Assembly: GCA_003339415.1 (NCBI GenBank)
Contig: PDHQ01000037.1
Coordinates: forward strand, 1-64,000
DNA: 64,000 nt
Reading direction: 5' to 3'
Source: Ophiocordyceps camponoti-saundersi (nom. inval.)
Lineage: Eukaryota > Ascomycota > Sordariomycetes > Hypocreales > Ophiocordycipitaceae
The notes under the pieces are model-generated. The model saw nothing but the letters and a program-made list of their open reading frames with translations. It did not search any database and was not told the DNA's origin. A program made the translations under genes and the position numbers. Shown here piece after piece: positions 1 to 11,879 of this stretch; positions within the stretch are counted from its first letter, which is position 1; every line of letters begins with the position of its first letter.

Positions 1-331
1 AAATATATAAAATATATAAAATATATAAAATATATAAAATATATAAAATATATAAAATATATAAAATATATAAAATATATAAAATATATAAAATATATAA
101 AATATATAAAATATATAAAATATATAAAATATATAAAATATATAAAATATATAAGATATATAAAATATATAAAATATATAAAATATATAAAATATATAAA
201 CTATATAAACTATATAAACTATATAAACTATATAAACTATATAAACTATATAAACTATATAAACTATATAAAATATATAAAGTATATAAAATATATAAAC
301 TATATAAACTATATAAAATATATAAAATATT
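1..331. repeat. 9-bp AT minisatellite array
   Basis: About 36 head-to-tail copies of a 9-base unit, mostly AAATATATA. A homogeneous block of the variant AACTATATA lies at roughly 199-270, and single variants (AGATATATA, AAGTATATA) are scattered through. The array runs off the left edge, so its full length is unknown. It is not a TTAGGG-type telomere repeat. The block of one variant shows local spread by unequal exchange or slippage. Confidence 0.97.
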
Positions 332-632
332 AATTTAGAAGAGTGGTAGAGAGTGCTAATTTTAGCCCCGTGCCTATCTAATTATATCGTGTACCTTATT
401 CTTCCGTTATGCCTGCCTAGGTAGTAAAAGAATAGGTACCTCTCTATCACTTATGTAAGCTAGGGTAGCCTATCTTTAGCCCAGATTTTGCGCACAATTT
501 ACCGCTGCCTTTTTCCTATCAAAAACAGAAGACTTTAACCAATAATTCTTCACTGGACTTCCGCCGTTTAATACTTCGAATACCTGTTCAGCAAGCAAAC
601 CACGAGCCTCTGCTATAACTCAGTAACTTACT
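332..632 (+). promoter_or_regulatory. 5' flank of RPL12, probable promoter and leader
   Basis: About 300 bases of ordinary base composition between the minisatellite and the RPL12 start, with no plausible gene. At 462-471 AGGGTAGCCT resembles the inverted Homol-E box known from fission-yeast ribosomal-protein promoters (8 of 10 bases). This is weak evidence and its use here is not known. No clear TATA box stands out. The base at -3 of the ATG is A, a favourable start context. Confidence 0.4.
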
Positions 633-1372
633 ATGCGTAAAGCTTCCTGTCTTTACCGAAATTTCTTACACATGCTTAACACCATGCAGCGCCCAAGTTC
701 GATCCCAATGAGGTGAAGATCATGTACGATCAACCCTCTTCATCCATAACTTTCACCGGCAGCAGATCCTGACGTTGGTTCTCCAGCCACCTCCGAGCTA
801 CCGGAGGTGAAGTCGGTGCTTCGTCCGCCCTAGCGCCTAAAATCGGCCCTCTGGGCCTATCTCCCAAGAAGGTCGGAGAAGATATCGCAAAGGCAACTGG
901 CGACTGGGTAGGATTAAACTTGTGCTTACCATTTGTGCGCGACTCACTCATTTAAAAAAATAACAGAAAGGCTTGCGCGTTACCGTCAAGCTCACAATCC
1001 AGAATCGACAAGCGCAGGTGTCGGTCGTACCGACGGCTTCGTCGCTCATTATCAAGGCTTTGAAAGAGCCGCCACGAGACAGGAAGAAGGAGAAGAATAT
1101 TAAGCACAACAAGTCTGTGAGCTTGGATGAAATTATTGAGATTGCGCGGACGATGCGTTTCAAGTCTTTCTCCAAGGATCTAAAGGGAACTGTCAAGGAG
1201 ATTCTCGGCACAGCTTACAGCGTTGGGTGTCTCGTGGATGGAAAGCCCCCCCGGGTCGTCACCGAGTCTATCGACAACGGTGACATCGATAGTAAGAAGA
1301 CATGAGCTGTCCCCTGTCGAGGTGCAATTGTTCTTAGACCGAGCTAACATGATAGCAGTCCCGGACGAATGA
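633..1372 (+). CDS. RPL12: 60S ribosomal protein L12 (uL11 family), five exons
   Basis: Encodes a large-subunit ribosomal protein that binds the GTPase-centre rRNA at the stalk base. Exons are 633-636, 690-723, 787-907, 967-1291 and 1359-1372: 498 nt, 165 residues plus stop, the usual eukaryotic L12 length. All four introns are GT-AG and 53-67 nt long. CTNAC-like branch sites precede the acceptors, for example GCTTAAC at 674-680 and GCTAAC at 1343-1348. The spliced protein starts MPPKFDPNE, carries the family segments [20 protein letters not shown] and [18 protein letters not shown], and ends DIDIPDE. Reading straight through from exon 4 would stop at 1303-1305 with an unrelated tail (SKKT), so the last intron is preferred. 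The ATG at 684-686 is out of frame with KFDPNE, whereas the 4-nt first exon (ATGC) restores MPPKF exactly. There is no RIP damage, so the gene is probably functional. Confidence 0.95.
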
Positions 1373-1739
1373 ACAAAGCAACGAAGATGTCTGTGTAATG
1401 ATGACGACATGAATCACAGATGCTACATATCTTTTTATGTAGCAATGTCTCAATCACTTTTAACTCCGTTGCGATGAACGTCTGCCACGGCGGACGTGCT
1501 TGGCTCGGTCGCCATACAATTTCGTAGGGGCTCTACGACTGCACAGGGTTTGACCCTTGACTACACTCTGAAATCTACTACAACGATAGTAGTTTTTCAA
1601 TTTTTGTCCAAGGAAGATTAATTTTTGAAGAAACCTCATACTCACCTTGATATGTTTTACTCTGTAAGCATTAGGGTCTATTGATCGGTTAACAGATATG
1701 AAGATAGAGACGAAGGGATGGACAGGGGAATCCTCATAT
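1373..1739 (+). other. 3' flank of RPL12, no gene seen
   Basis: Mixed-composition sequence between the L12 stop and the first transposon fragment. A perfect 8-bp hairpin lies at 1422-1443 (GCTACATA, 6-base loop, TATGTAGC), about 50 nt past the stop. It may sit in the 3' UTR, but no function can be assigned. The short open frames here are not convincing. RIP-type TA enrichment begins at the right end of this stretch. Confidence 0.5.
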
Positions 1740-1973
1740 TATTAGAATACACCTGTCGCTAGCTGCTTAGGAACATAACACGCGTTAAACACGCGTGGCA
1801 CACGTCGCTGAGATTACTATCTCTGGTAAATAAAGCAGGAGGTTAGGGACACGTATAAAGAGGAGTCGAACTCGAGATCATACCGATTCGAGACTAGTAT
1901 ATTATTAATACGATAGTTATAGTTAGTATAGGAGAAGTCTTACGGGCAGAGGAAAGGGGAAAGGATATATATA
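1740..1973 (+). repeat. LTR fragment of the 508-bp LTR family (lightly mutated)
   Basis: Matches the first about 234 bases of the LTRs at 49283 and 55975, starting TATTAGAATAC (TGTTAG or TGTCGG in the source). It keeps CA dinucleotides lost in other copies, for example ACACGCGTT where others read ATACGCGTT, so it is the least mutated copy in the window. The rest of the LTR does not resume after the inserted element at 1974-2292, so this copy is truncated. Confidence 0.8.
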
Positions 1974-2292
1974 CGGAGGACGCTTTCGAAAGACCTTGCC
2001 CGGCCAAAATTGACCCCTGTAAGAAAAAAGCAATTTATCATGTAAATCTGCAGGGCAGGTACTTCTATCCCACGCGTAGCCACTATAGGTAGTTCTCTCA
2101 GCGTAGTAAATTGCCGAATCCTAGCGCTTTATATGCTACCGATTAAGGGGCCAGGCCCTGAATAACTGCCCTAACGCTGTGATGGCAGGCCTATAGCCTA
2201 GATGTACTGTTATCTATATATTTGTGTAGGAATTCCTTCTTTCCGATAGGGATTATTTTATGCTGGGCAAAGTCTTTTGAAGGCGTCCTCCG
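1974..2292. mobile_element. 319-bp MITE-like element with 28-bp terminal inverted repeats
   Basis: The ends are inverted repeats of 28 bases (1974-2001 and 2265-2292) that start CGGAGGACGC and differ at three places, all transitions. Both sides are flanked by TATATATA, so the target duplication could be TA (Tc1/mariner-like) or up to 8 bases (hAT-like); the sequence cannot decide. No coding capacity. The interior has near-normal composition with many CA and TG, unlike its surroundings. It lies inside or at the broken edge of an LTR fragment. Confidence 0.8.
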
Positions 2293-3186
2293 TATATATA
2301 ATATAATAGCTAGCGGGGGCTACTTAAAAGGCGTTATATTATTTAGTTAGGTAACTATTAAGTAATTAGCTGCTTAAATAAGTATTATTATTTTAAGACT
2401 TACGTACCCCTCTTAGTTATAATAAAGCTAGGTATATATTTATATAACTTAAGTATATTAGTATATAGCGACGCGGTATATACTTATAGCTTATTATAAT
2501 TAAGGTTAATATAGTATATACCCTTTAATTATAAAAGCCCCCTTTTTTCCCCTCTTAATTTTTTTTTTAATTTTAATAACTCTATTTATAACTGCTCTTT
2601 TAAAAAACGTATAGAAAGATTAATATATTATATATATGTCCTAGCTGCCCTCCTTACTGCTTAAAGATTATATAATAAGGCTAAGTTATTTTAAATAATC
2701 TTACCTTATTACTTATAGTTTAGTCAGAAATAAAAAAGTAATTCGGATAATAGAAAATTATTAAAATGCTAATATATATAAAAGCTATAATTACTATCTT
2801 AATAAACTACTAATATATTTTAACTAGTATCTAGTCGGTATTTAATAATTCGAATATCTTAGTACTTAGTAATAACTTATTATAAGTTAATATTATCTAT
2901 TTTTTTTTAGATTTAATTTACGGTTTATAAAACCTTATTTTAATTTCGACTCGGAGTCTTATTAGTTTTAGATTAGTTTTAGCAAATACTTAGTATACTT
3001 AATTTATAATATTTTATAAAGGTTAGGGAGAGAGTTTTCTATAAGTAAATTAATTTAGTAATTTATAAAAGATAAAAATAAAAAAAAGAAAAATATAAAA
3101 ATAATAAAAATAAACCCTAACTATTTTTTACGCGGGGGAGGGCTAATATTATAGCGGGTATTACTTACCTTACGCGTAATTTTAAG
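2293..3186. repeat. Degraded remnants of the 508-bp LTR family
   Basis: A patchwork without genes. About 2405-2575 matches 58005-58175 (3' half of the internal region, same strand). About 2575-2670 matches part of the LTR in reverse. About 2672-3186 matches the 5' internal region seen at 56490-57015. The order differs from the complete copies, so this is a rearranged relic. The Gypsy solo LTR at 3192 interrupts it, and it continues to about 3451. Confidence 0.65.
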
Positions 3187-3191
3187 GTATT

Positions 3192-3376
3192 ATTAGATAA
3201 GCATTAAAGGATAAGGGATTAGAGGACAAGGGAATAGAAAAAGGGACTTAGTATAATTATTATTATTAGACTTACGATTAGACTAATATAAAGAGATTAT
3301 AACTATTATTACCCTAATATATAATATTAAATAATCTAATCTAATCCTCTAACCTAGGACTAATTAAGGGATTTTA
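3192..3376 (+). repeat. Solo LTR of the Gypsy element, RIP-mutated
   Basis: 185 bases matching the LTRs at 24206 and 34254 in reverse orientation. Flanked by GTATT (3187-3191) and ATATT (3377-3381), a 5-bp target duplication differing by one transition. The paralogous empty site at about 57010 reads through AAGGTATTATCG, which fixes the insertion point. No internal Gypsy sequence lies beside it, so it is a solo LTR. Confidence 0.75.
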
Positions 3377-3451
3377 ATATTATTAATATTAGTTAGATAT
3401 TAGTTTATAATCGTTTAAGGTTTAAGTTATTATTAATATACCTCTACCTAA

Positions 3452-5053
3452 TAATATCCGCGTATAATCTCAAGATTCTTAACCGCACCCGGAATAGGTG
3501 CGTATTTATAAATAACGGTAAGTTATTTATAGATTCGTAAATAGCTTGAAAATTCGGCCTAGAGCTATAGCGCTCCCGCCCCTTAACTAAGGTAATAGCG
3601 GACGCGAAGGGAGAAGGCGTAATAAGAAAAAAAATCTAAATAACTTTTAAGCGCGACCGGGCGCGGGGCTAGCTAAGTTTACCTATAATCTAATTAACTA
3701 TAAATAAAATATAGGAAACTTATAAGAACCCTTTTAAGTTCCCTCCGATATTTTAATAAAATAGCTTTATATAACTTTATTAAGCCTTACTTTAATAGAT
3801 TTATTCTAACTAATTTAAGCTATAATAAAATAATATATAAACTAACTTAGATAGAAACTAAAACGCGTAGATTTAGCTAAGACTAAGGCCTTATATATAA
3901 AAGATATTAAGTATATTATTATTAAAATTTTATAAGAAGTATTTTTATAAATATTACTAGTAAATTAAATATTAAAAATATAAGTATAAGTTATATTAGC
4001 TTTATAACCTTATCTTAAACTTAAGAAATAAATCTTACCTTAATATTAGAGGGAAATTATTATATATTTTAATAATATCTTAGATAATATTACTAATAAG
4101 ACCTTTAAAAATATAATATAAGCTATTAATTACGCTTTATAGATAATATTTTATTTAGCTATCTGCTATTTTAATAATAAAAATATAGCTATTATATTTA
4201 ACTTTAATATTAAGGAATTTACTTAAGATTTTTCTTAGGTTAAGACTAAATACTATTATCGCTAATTATATATATAATATTATTACTAAAAGGCTTCCTC
4301 TTACTTTAGCTATAAGAGACTAGGATAATCTTATTATAGAAATTATATAAGTTAATAAAGTTACTATTACTAAGCTTAAAGCTTTAAAAGCTATACTTAG
4401 AGCTACTTAAATAGCGGTTATTATTAAACTAACTTCCCTTACTAATACTAATTAGCTTTATAACTATAAACTTATAATAAAAGCGTAAATTTTTAAAATA
4501 AAACCCTTCTTAGACTCTATCTAACCTTATTAATATTATAATTATTATTATTTTAGTTATATTACTAAGTTTTATAAGTATACTAAGCTTTATAATAAAT
4601 ACGGTATTACTATATATAAGACTAAGACTAAATATAAGGTAAGATAAGATAGATACTTATATATATATATTTTATATAGCGGAAATTACCTAGCTTAGTT
4701 AAGGCTATACTTTATAGCTATTTAAGAATAAAATAAAGCCTAAGCTTATTATAAATAATAGCTTATAAAATTTACTAAACTTAATATATAATTAATAATA
4801 CCTTTTTATATATAATTTACCTAAAAATTAGTTCCTAAGTCCCCTTAATAGTTTATCGCTAATAGGAAGTATTATAAACTTATAAGTAGCTCTTAGCCGA
4901 AGCTATCTTCTAAGATATTAGTTAGCGGAGATATATTAGAAGTTATAAAGTGTTAGATTAGGCGTAAAAGAAGCGTATCTTTACTAAACTTAAGCTATTA
5001 ACTCCCTAAGCAGACTTAGAATACGGTAAATATTAATAAACTTACCCTTATAC
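3452..5053 (+). pseudogene. LINE-1 5' part with ORF1 remnant (Tad-like)
   Basis: The left piece of the outermost LINE. Around 4565-4700 one frame has the spacing of three ORF1 zinc knuckles (Cys and His codons now mostly Tyr) and ends in a degraded form of the NHPAWSR motif common in Tad-clade ORF1 proteins. Stops are at former Gln or Trp positions, as RIP predicts. LINE-2 interrupts the element at about 5053. The host resumes at 36262 after the shared 11-bp target TACCCTTATAC (5043-5053 and 36251-36261). The left limit at 3452 is where similarity to the LTR-family internal sequence ends. Confidence 0.6.
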
Positions 5054-6199
5054 GATTAACTTTTATAACTTTAGATAATTAAGGTCCCCGTTTATACTTA
5101 ATACTATAATATTATAAGAATTTAGTGCTTTCTGCCTCTTAGAGTCTGTCTCCGCTAAGGGAATAACCTTAAACGCGGGGTTATAAGGTAATCCGCCTCC
5201 TAATCCGCCGTTAGTACTAATAATACTTAATAACGAGACCTAAGGGCTTAACTAATCCCGATAATACCTACGTATAGGTAAAGGTTAATTTAATATTATT
5301 ACTAACTTTAATAACTTATTTATTAATATTTTTTAGATTTTAATAAATTTTATCTTAAAGTTTATATATAAAAAACTTACTAAGGTAATCTTTATATAAG
5401 ATTTTCGCCCTATATAAGGTATCCTTAATATAATATTTACTAAGCTTTAGTAATATTAATAAGCCTCTAAAAACTTATCTAGCTTTCTTATTATTATCTC
5501 CTATACTATCTAAAAATTAGTTAAGGCTACCTTTTATAAGGTAATAAATAAGGAGTTAGATTTCGCTCTTAAAGCTTTAATTTAAGCTAGCGTAATCGCG
5601 AACTCCGCCCTAAACTCTGCCCCCCTTATAGCGCCCTTTATATAGCTAATTCCGGCGAAAATAAAAAGGGAGGTACTTATATTAGTAAAAGATATTCTAA
5701 TTATTAATAGAGTTCCGGCGCCTATTTCCTAGAAGGTTATTTAGAAAGTTAATAAGGCTATAAGCTATTTTATAATAATTATTATATACTAATTTCCTAG
5801 TAATAATCTTATTATTATTTTTAACTTAAAATATAAAAACTTTATTTTTAAGGATAAATAAGTAGCTTAGGCTTTTAAAGTAAAAGCTAAGTATATATAT
5901 TAAACTTATATTATTATTACTAAAGGTATTCGGACCTTAGTAGCTAACTATAACCGCGATATTTTACTTAGCACTATTATTATTATTATTATTTATATAC
6001 TAAAGGCCTTTATAATATCTAAAACTTCTATAATATATTAAGTAGGAAAAATCCCCTAAAGTAAGGCAAAACCCCCTAACTATAAAAGAAAAGCTTACTA
6101 TACGCTTATATAAAGGTATAGCGGTAGTTAGCGGCGGTATAATATAACGAGCTTACTACTTAGGGGTAGTTTCGGATAATATAAGAAAGTAAGGTAAGG

Positions 6200-6355
6200 A
6201 GGGGAGGGCGGAGAAAGGAAAGTCCGTAAGGTATAGGGCGGAAAGAGCGGGGCAGTATAGCGTAGCGGCGTAGCGCGGGGCGGTATAAGGCAGTATAGGG
6301 CGGTATAAGGCAAGGCGGTGCGGGGCGAGGCGGAGGAAGGAAAGTCCGAGAGGGG
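6200..6355. repeat. G-rich irregular minisatellite in LINE-3 3' region
   Basis: Short imperfect repeats of the kind GGGCGGTATAAGGCA in the LINE 3' region, with a reverse-complement twin in LINE-2 at about 35890-36050. The 61-codon frame across it on the minus strand has no ATG and low-complexity composition, so I do not call it a gene. A related run of GCGGA units is at about 6946-6968. Confidence 0.6.
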
Positions 6356-6899
6356 GTAAGGTAAAATAGTAAAGTAGCTGCTTTATTATATATTAGTAAT
6401 TAAAAAAAGGGGGGCTATATCTTTTTCTCTTTTACCTCCTTTTTCTTTTTTTTTTTTTCTTTTTTTTATTATTTTTAGAAAAAGGTATATTTCTAACCCC
6501 CTCCCTTAACTTTTCCCTTCGACTTTTATAATAAAAGGAAAGTAAAAAGGTTACGTAGCTATACTAATAAAGTAATAGCGATAAATATATTTAAGATTAT
6601 CTACGGTAAGCTTTATAACTTTCTTTATATTATATATATAGCTTAATTAGCTAACTATAAGGTTTTATATTAGAAATAATAAAATAAATAATATTATATA
6701 ATATTAGCTATATATAAAGCTAATAAAATATATAAGCTTATAATTAGCTAATTATTATAATTATACTAAAGCTTAGTATAAGTATTAGGAGGTAAATAAT
6801 ACTAAAAGTTAAGCTAAAGTTAGAGCTTAGAGTATTAATTAAGTTATAAATATATTTAGAAGAGTTATATACCGCTATAATAGAAGCGGTATAATATAT

Positions 6900-9800
6900 T
6901 AGTAGAGGAGGATAGCTAAGTAGCTTATTAGTAAATATAAAGTAAAGCGGAGCGGAGCGGAGCGGAGTTTCGGATATAGCTAATAATAAGTAATAAGAGA
7001 GAATTTAAGTTAACTTATATAATATATAAAAGCGGAATAAAAAGTCGAAGCTTTAATTTAATATAATAATAATAACGGTATAAATAAGCGCCTTAGTAAA
7101 GTTAGCTATTTTAGCGGCTACCCCTAATATTACTCTCGCTACGATAATTATTAATACTCCTCCCTAAAAGTTTTATATATTAATATTAGCTTATTTTAAA
7201 ATATTAAGCAAATAGATAACTATTAGTATAAGTAAAGCGGGAGGCGGAGAGGGGGGTAAAGCGATAATAATAATAGCGGCGGTAATAAATATAATAATTA
7301 GATTATAAGTAAAGTAAGCGGTAATAGCGGACGCGAAAGAGGAAGTAAAGGCGGTAGCGGAGGGCGTAGTAATAAAAGCGCCGGCTTAGTTAATAATAAT
7401 TATAGCGATAATAATAGAGTTTATAGCGGAGGTAAGGAAAATAATACTTATAATAATAATAATTATTATTATTATTATTATTACCGCCTAGGAGAACTAT
7501 ATTATAAAATTCTTATAAAAGTTTTAGTTAAAAATATAAGCGGAGGTATAGGATTTTTAATTTTTTATATATAATATAATATATAATATTAATTAAGTTT
7601 AAAATAATTTTAATTAAGCGATAATAAATTATATTAAAGTTAACTAATTTAGATATATTTTAGAGAATATTTTTAAGCTTTAGCGTATTTTTAACTTAAA
7701 TCGCTTAAGGGCGGAGCGGGAGCTAATATTAAAGGAGAAATTAGAGGTAAAGGAGGATAAGGCGGCGGCCTAAATATTAATTATTATTATATCGATATCG
7801 GGGAGTAGGTTAGATTAGGTAATAGTTAAAAGTAATAAAAAGGGGGCGGATAAAGTTAAAAAGGCGGGCGGAGCGGAGGAGGAGGTAAGCGAAGCGGAAA
7901 TAATAAAAGGTACGGAGAAAGAGGGTAGGGGAGTAACGGAGCTAAAGCCTAAGCTAAACCTTATTTAAGTACTAAAGCCTTTTTTTACGAAGTCCGCGTT
8001 AATAATATTAAAGCGCGTAGCGGAAAGCGATAATAATAGCTTAGAGGATAAGCTTATAAATATTAAAAGCACTATTAAGCGTAAAGAATAAAACGGAGGG
8101 TAAGGTAGAAAAAGGGGTAAAAAGGCTAAGCGGGCTAAGTAAGGCTAAGTAAAGCGGGGGGCGGAGGTAAAAGTAAGGTATAGGGTAAATAAATAATAAT
8201 AATTATATAGTAAAAATACTAAAAATTATCCCCTACGCTTAAACTTAGCGCTTAAGTATCTTAATATACTTAAGTATCGTAAAATAATAAAAAGAGGTTA
8301 AACTAGCGGAGGTATTATAAGCGGATAAATTATAAGGTAAGAAAGCTTATAATAGCCTTATAACTAAAAGCTTTATTAAAGTCTTCGTAATCTTAAATTA
8401 GATTTATAAGAAATATAAGTAAAAGCGTTTTTTTATAAGTAGTAAGCTTATATTATAAGGCGAGGTAAGCTATTATTTTATTTTCCTTACTATTATAAAA
8501 GTAATAAGGGGTTAAGATTATAAGAATATTATAAATATAAAGGAACTTATTAAGGCTAATTTTACTATTACGAAGCTAAGTTAAGGCGCTACTAAGAAAT
8601 TTCGGAAAACCTTAATAAATTTATAAGGCGTTACTAAGTTTTAATTAGGGCGGTTTATTAATAGGGTATTTAAAAGACTAGCTATATTTTCGGAGCTTTC
8701 CCTTTTTAGAGTTTTAGCGAAGCTGCTACTCTTCGTAAAAGCGGGCTTTTAAAATCTTAAGGGACTAGGAGGAGATATCCGAAATCCGTACTTAGGTAAT
8801 AGAGAAAGATTAAAAAGATTTAAGGGGGATATAAATAAGGCGGGGCTAACTTTTATATTATTAGCGGAGGTATATAAAGATTCTCTCTAAGGCGAAGTAA
8901 ATATAAGCCGTAAGTTTTTTAATATAAAGGAGTTAATAGTTATAAGCGGCGCGGTAAGATAAGTAAATATTAATAAAGGGGATAAAAAACTTAAACTTAA
9001 TATAGTAAGAAGGGGTAGCTTAGTACGCTTTAGAGATAATATAAAGGTATTTAAACTAAGTTATAGCTAGCTATCGGAGGACGGGGCTTTTAAATTTACC
9101 GCTTAGCGGGGTTAGAGTAAAGTAAATTATAGCGCTAAAAGTAATAGTAAACTTAATAACTTTAGTATAAATTTCCCTTACTTAGAGGAGTAAGAAGCTT
9201 TAAGTAAATAATATAAGTTTAGTTAAGGCTAGCTATTAGTAATTAAGCTTTTTTATAAAATAGTAAAAGTAAAGTTTCTATTAAAGCTTATAGTAAATTT
9301 AAACTTTAAGTATATATATCTTTTATATAAATTAAATAATAATTTTATTAAAAATTAGCGGAGTTATATTAGCGGAGCGGGCTTTCGTAAAATAAAGGAG
9401 CTTACTCTTAAGTAGCTAAAAAGTTATTTTATACTCCGCTACTTAATTTTAGTAAATACCTTAAGCTTATTTAAGCTAGCGGTAAACTTAAGTAAAAGTA
9501 CGCTTAATACTAAAAATATTAATATTATTTATAAATCTAATAGCGAGTATACTAGTCGCCTATTTTAGGTATTTATAAAAAGATAAGATATATAAGATAA
9601 ATAGTACCGGAGAGAGTAGGGAGCTTTAAGAGACTCTAATAAAAATAGGGAAAAAGTTTAATAATCTACTATTAACTTTTAGGTAAGAGGTATAGTTAGA
9701 AAGGTAAAAGTAAAGGAAAGCTATAATCTATTTAGGGAAGCTAAGGGAGTTAAGGATTTTTATTAGCTTAGAGTATAAGATATAGTTAAAAGCGCTTATT

Positions 9801-11600
9801 ATATTTAATATTAAGAGGGAAGCGGAGCTTTAGAAGCTTTAGGCGGTATAAATAGACTTTATTAGGAGAAGTAAGGCGCTATTAGTAAATTAGTTAGGAT
9901 AGTTACTTATCTAACTTTATAGTAAAACTCCCGTAAACTCTACTATATAAGATATCTTTTTCGTAATTATAATTTTAAAGATCTTACTTATAATATTAAG
10001 AAAGGAGATAGGATAATAGCTACTTAGAGTTCGATAAATTTTTAAGCTTTTACTTACTTTCCGGAGAACTATAATATTAAAAATCTAATATTAAATAAGG
10101 AAATATCTATAAGTAATATATTTTTAAAAAAGCTTTATTAAGATTACTATAAAAAGTTAATTATAACTTTTTAGGAAGCTAATAGGGATATTATTAAGCT
10201 TAGCGGATTTTTATAATATAATACCGAAGAGGGCGGAGCGGACTTTATTTTCGGTAACTTAAAAGGGAATATCTATTAAGGGGAAAAGGTTAGGGATAGG
10301 GAGGTGCGGGGTATTCTTCGGGGGATAGGGAAAAAACTTATAAGCTAAAAGTTTTAACTTTTCGGAGAAAGATAATTAGAAGGCGGAGTTTATATCTTAT
10401 TAAAAAGAAGGAGTATACGTAGGCTTTAGAAAAGCTTAGCTATAAAATCTTACTTACTAAGCTATAAATTATATAATACTAAAATTACCGCTTATAAAAA
10501 TAAGAAATTATCTTTAGTTATCTTTTTTTATTTTCCTAATAAATAATTTTTATTATATTATAGCGTCTTAGTACGCTTATTAGTAATTAAAGTTTAGCTA
10601 CGCTTACTAATATTACTTAGTATATTTTATATTTAAAATTATAAAAGTAATTTTTAAAATTTATTATAAGTATAAGTAAAAACTATATTATTAAGGTAAT
10701 TTTAAAACTATTAAGCTAGCTATAATATTTAATTACTTATATAGCTATATTACTAACTCCTTAATATTTATTATAAACTCCGCTTAAATAGCGGAAAGTA
10801 AAAGTTAGTTTTTTACTTTTACTTATAAGATATTAAAGTTAAAATATTTTTAGTATAATATTAGTATAAAATCTAAAAAAGGAGAGGTTATAAAAAACGC
10901 GGATTAAGAGATATAATTAAAGCTAAGGAGATTAAGGTCCGGGCTAAGGTATATAAGGAAATAGTTAAGCGTATTTTAAATTAAGTTAATAGTGCTAGTC
11001 CTCCGCTTATATACCTCTTAGGTAATCTTATAAGGAGGGGTAAGGAGTTCGAGGTAAAATTAGTAAAAGGCGGAGAGAAGCTTTACGGAGTAAGGGGAGG
11101 TGCGATCGTAAAAGTTTTAGGAGGGATAATAAGCGTTAAAATCGCTAAGGATAACTAGCGGAGCGGAGTTAGAGGCGGAGTATAAGGAGAGAGGAGGGGG
11201 TAATAAGTATAAGAGAGGTTTAGTATATATTCTAAGTAGCAGGGAGTAGACTATAAATACTTAAAGTTTATTATAAAAAAATATTTTAGTAAGGTTAGGC
11301 CTTATTATAAGGTTTTAGTTATAAATTTCGTATTATTTATATATATAAAGGAGAGCTTTACTTTCGCTTTAAATAAGGCGGTAAGAAGCGAGTCTTAGAA
11401 ATAAAAGGTAATTATATATATTAAGCTAAAATTCTTATATAGCGATAATATCGTAACTTTCCTTATTAAATAAGGTAAGCTAAATAAGGCGGTTAATTTT
11501 CTATATAGTTTATAATAAAGTTATAATTCTTATAAAAACTAAGTATTAGGAATAGTTATCTATAATTACTTTAATAATATAAGGTTTATAAATATAAACT
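6900..11600 (-). pseudogene. LINE-3 ORF2: endonuclease and reverse transcriptase, degraded
   Basis: Minus-strand remnant of a LINE pol. At about 11123-11150 a frame reads SDFNAYYPS, matching the GDFNAHH motif of AP-type endonucleases, followed by a segment resembling the domain end. At about 9585-9620 it reads SPVLFILY (RT motif PQGSPLSPVLF). At about 9516-9537 RFINNINI stands where RT has F-A/V-D-D; both catalytic Asp codons read Asn, as G-to-A RIP predicts. The downstream RNase H region could not be fixed. The opposite strand also has long stop-poor frames, which I regard as antisense shadows. Limits are approximate. Confidence 0.7.
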
Positions 11601-11879
11601 TCGCTTAAGATTATTATAAAGCTAGTTATAAGTTATAGAATTTATTATATAGCTTATAGCTACCGCGGGTATTATTAAGTTAGGAGCCTCTTAGGGAGAC
11701 TTAAATAAGTAGTATATTATAAAATAAGCGCTAAGGCGTATTTTTAGGGGATCCGTAATACGCTTACTTTTTTAAGGAGATAGTAATAAAGCTTTTACTA
11801 TTTTTATAAAGTTACCGCTAAGTAAGGGCCGGAGGTTAAGCGGACTATAATAATTAGAAAAAGTAAAGTTTATTAGGGA

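Noticed and set aside
1..331. A telomere
   Set aside because: The unit is AAATATATA, not a TTAGGG-like repeat, and it is followed at once by a gene.
730..951. 73-codon minus-strand frame
   Set aside because: It overlaps L12 exons and introns antisense and has no family features.
973..1305. Treating 973-1305 as a complete 110-residue gene starting at 973
   Set aside because: 973 is TTG inside L12 exon 4; the conserved N-terminus is in upstream exons and the last seven bases before the stop belong to an intron.
948..1645. Minus-strand frames at 948-1211, 1180-1410 and 1460-1645
   Set aside because: The first two are antisense to L12 exon 4 or exon 5; the third is short, without recognisable features, in a gene-free flank.
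6128..6313. 61-codon minus-strand frame
   Set aside because: Low-complexity reading of a G-rich minisatellite in a LINE 3' region, with no ATG start.
6946..6968. GCGGA repeats as a G-quadruplex element
   Set aside because: The G runs are only two bases long, so a stable quadruplex is not supported.
7700..10600. A long plus-strand coding gene antisense to LINE-3
   Set aside because: Plus frames here are unusually open, but the minus strand carries clear endonuclease and RT motifs, and the plus-strand product matches nothing. It is the antisense shadow of ORF2.
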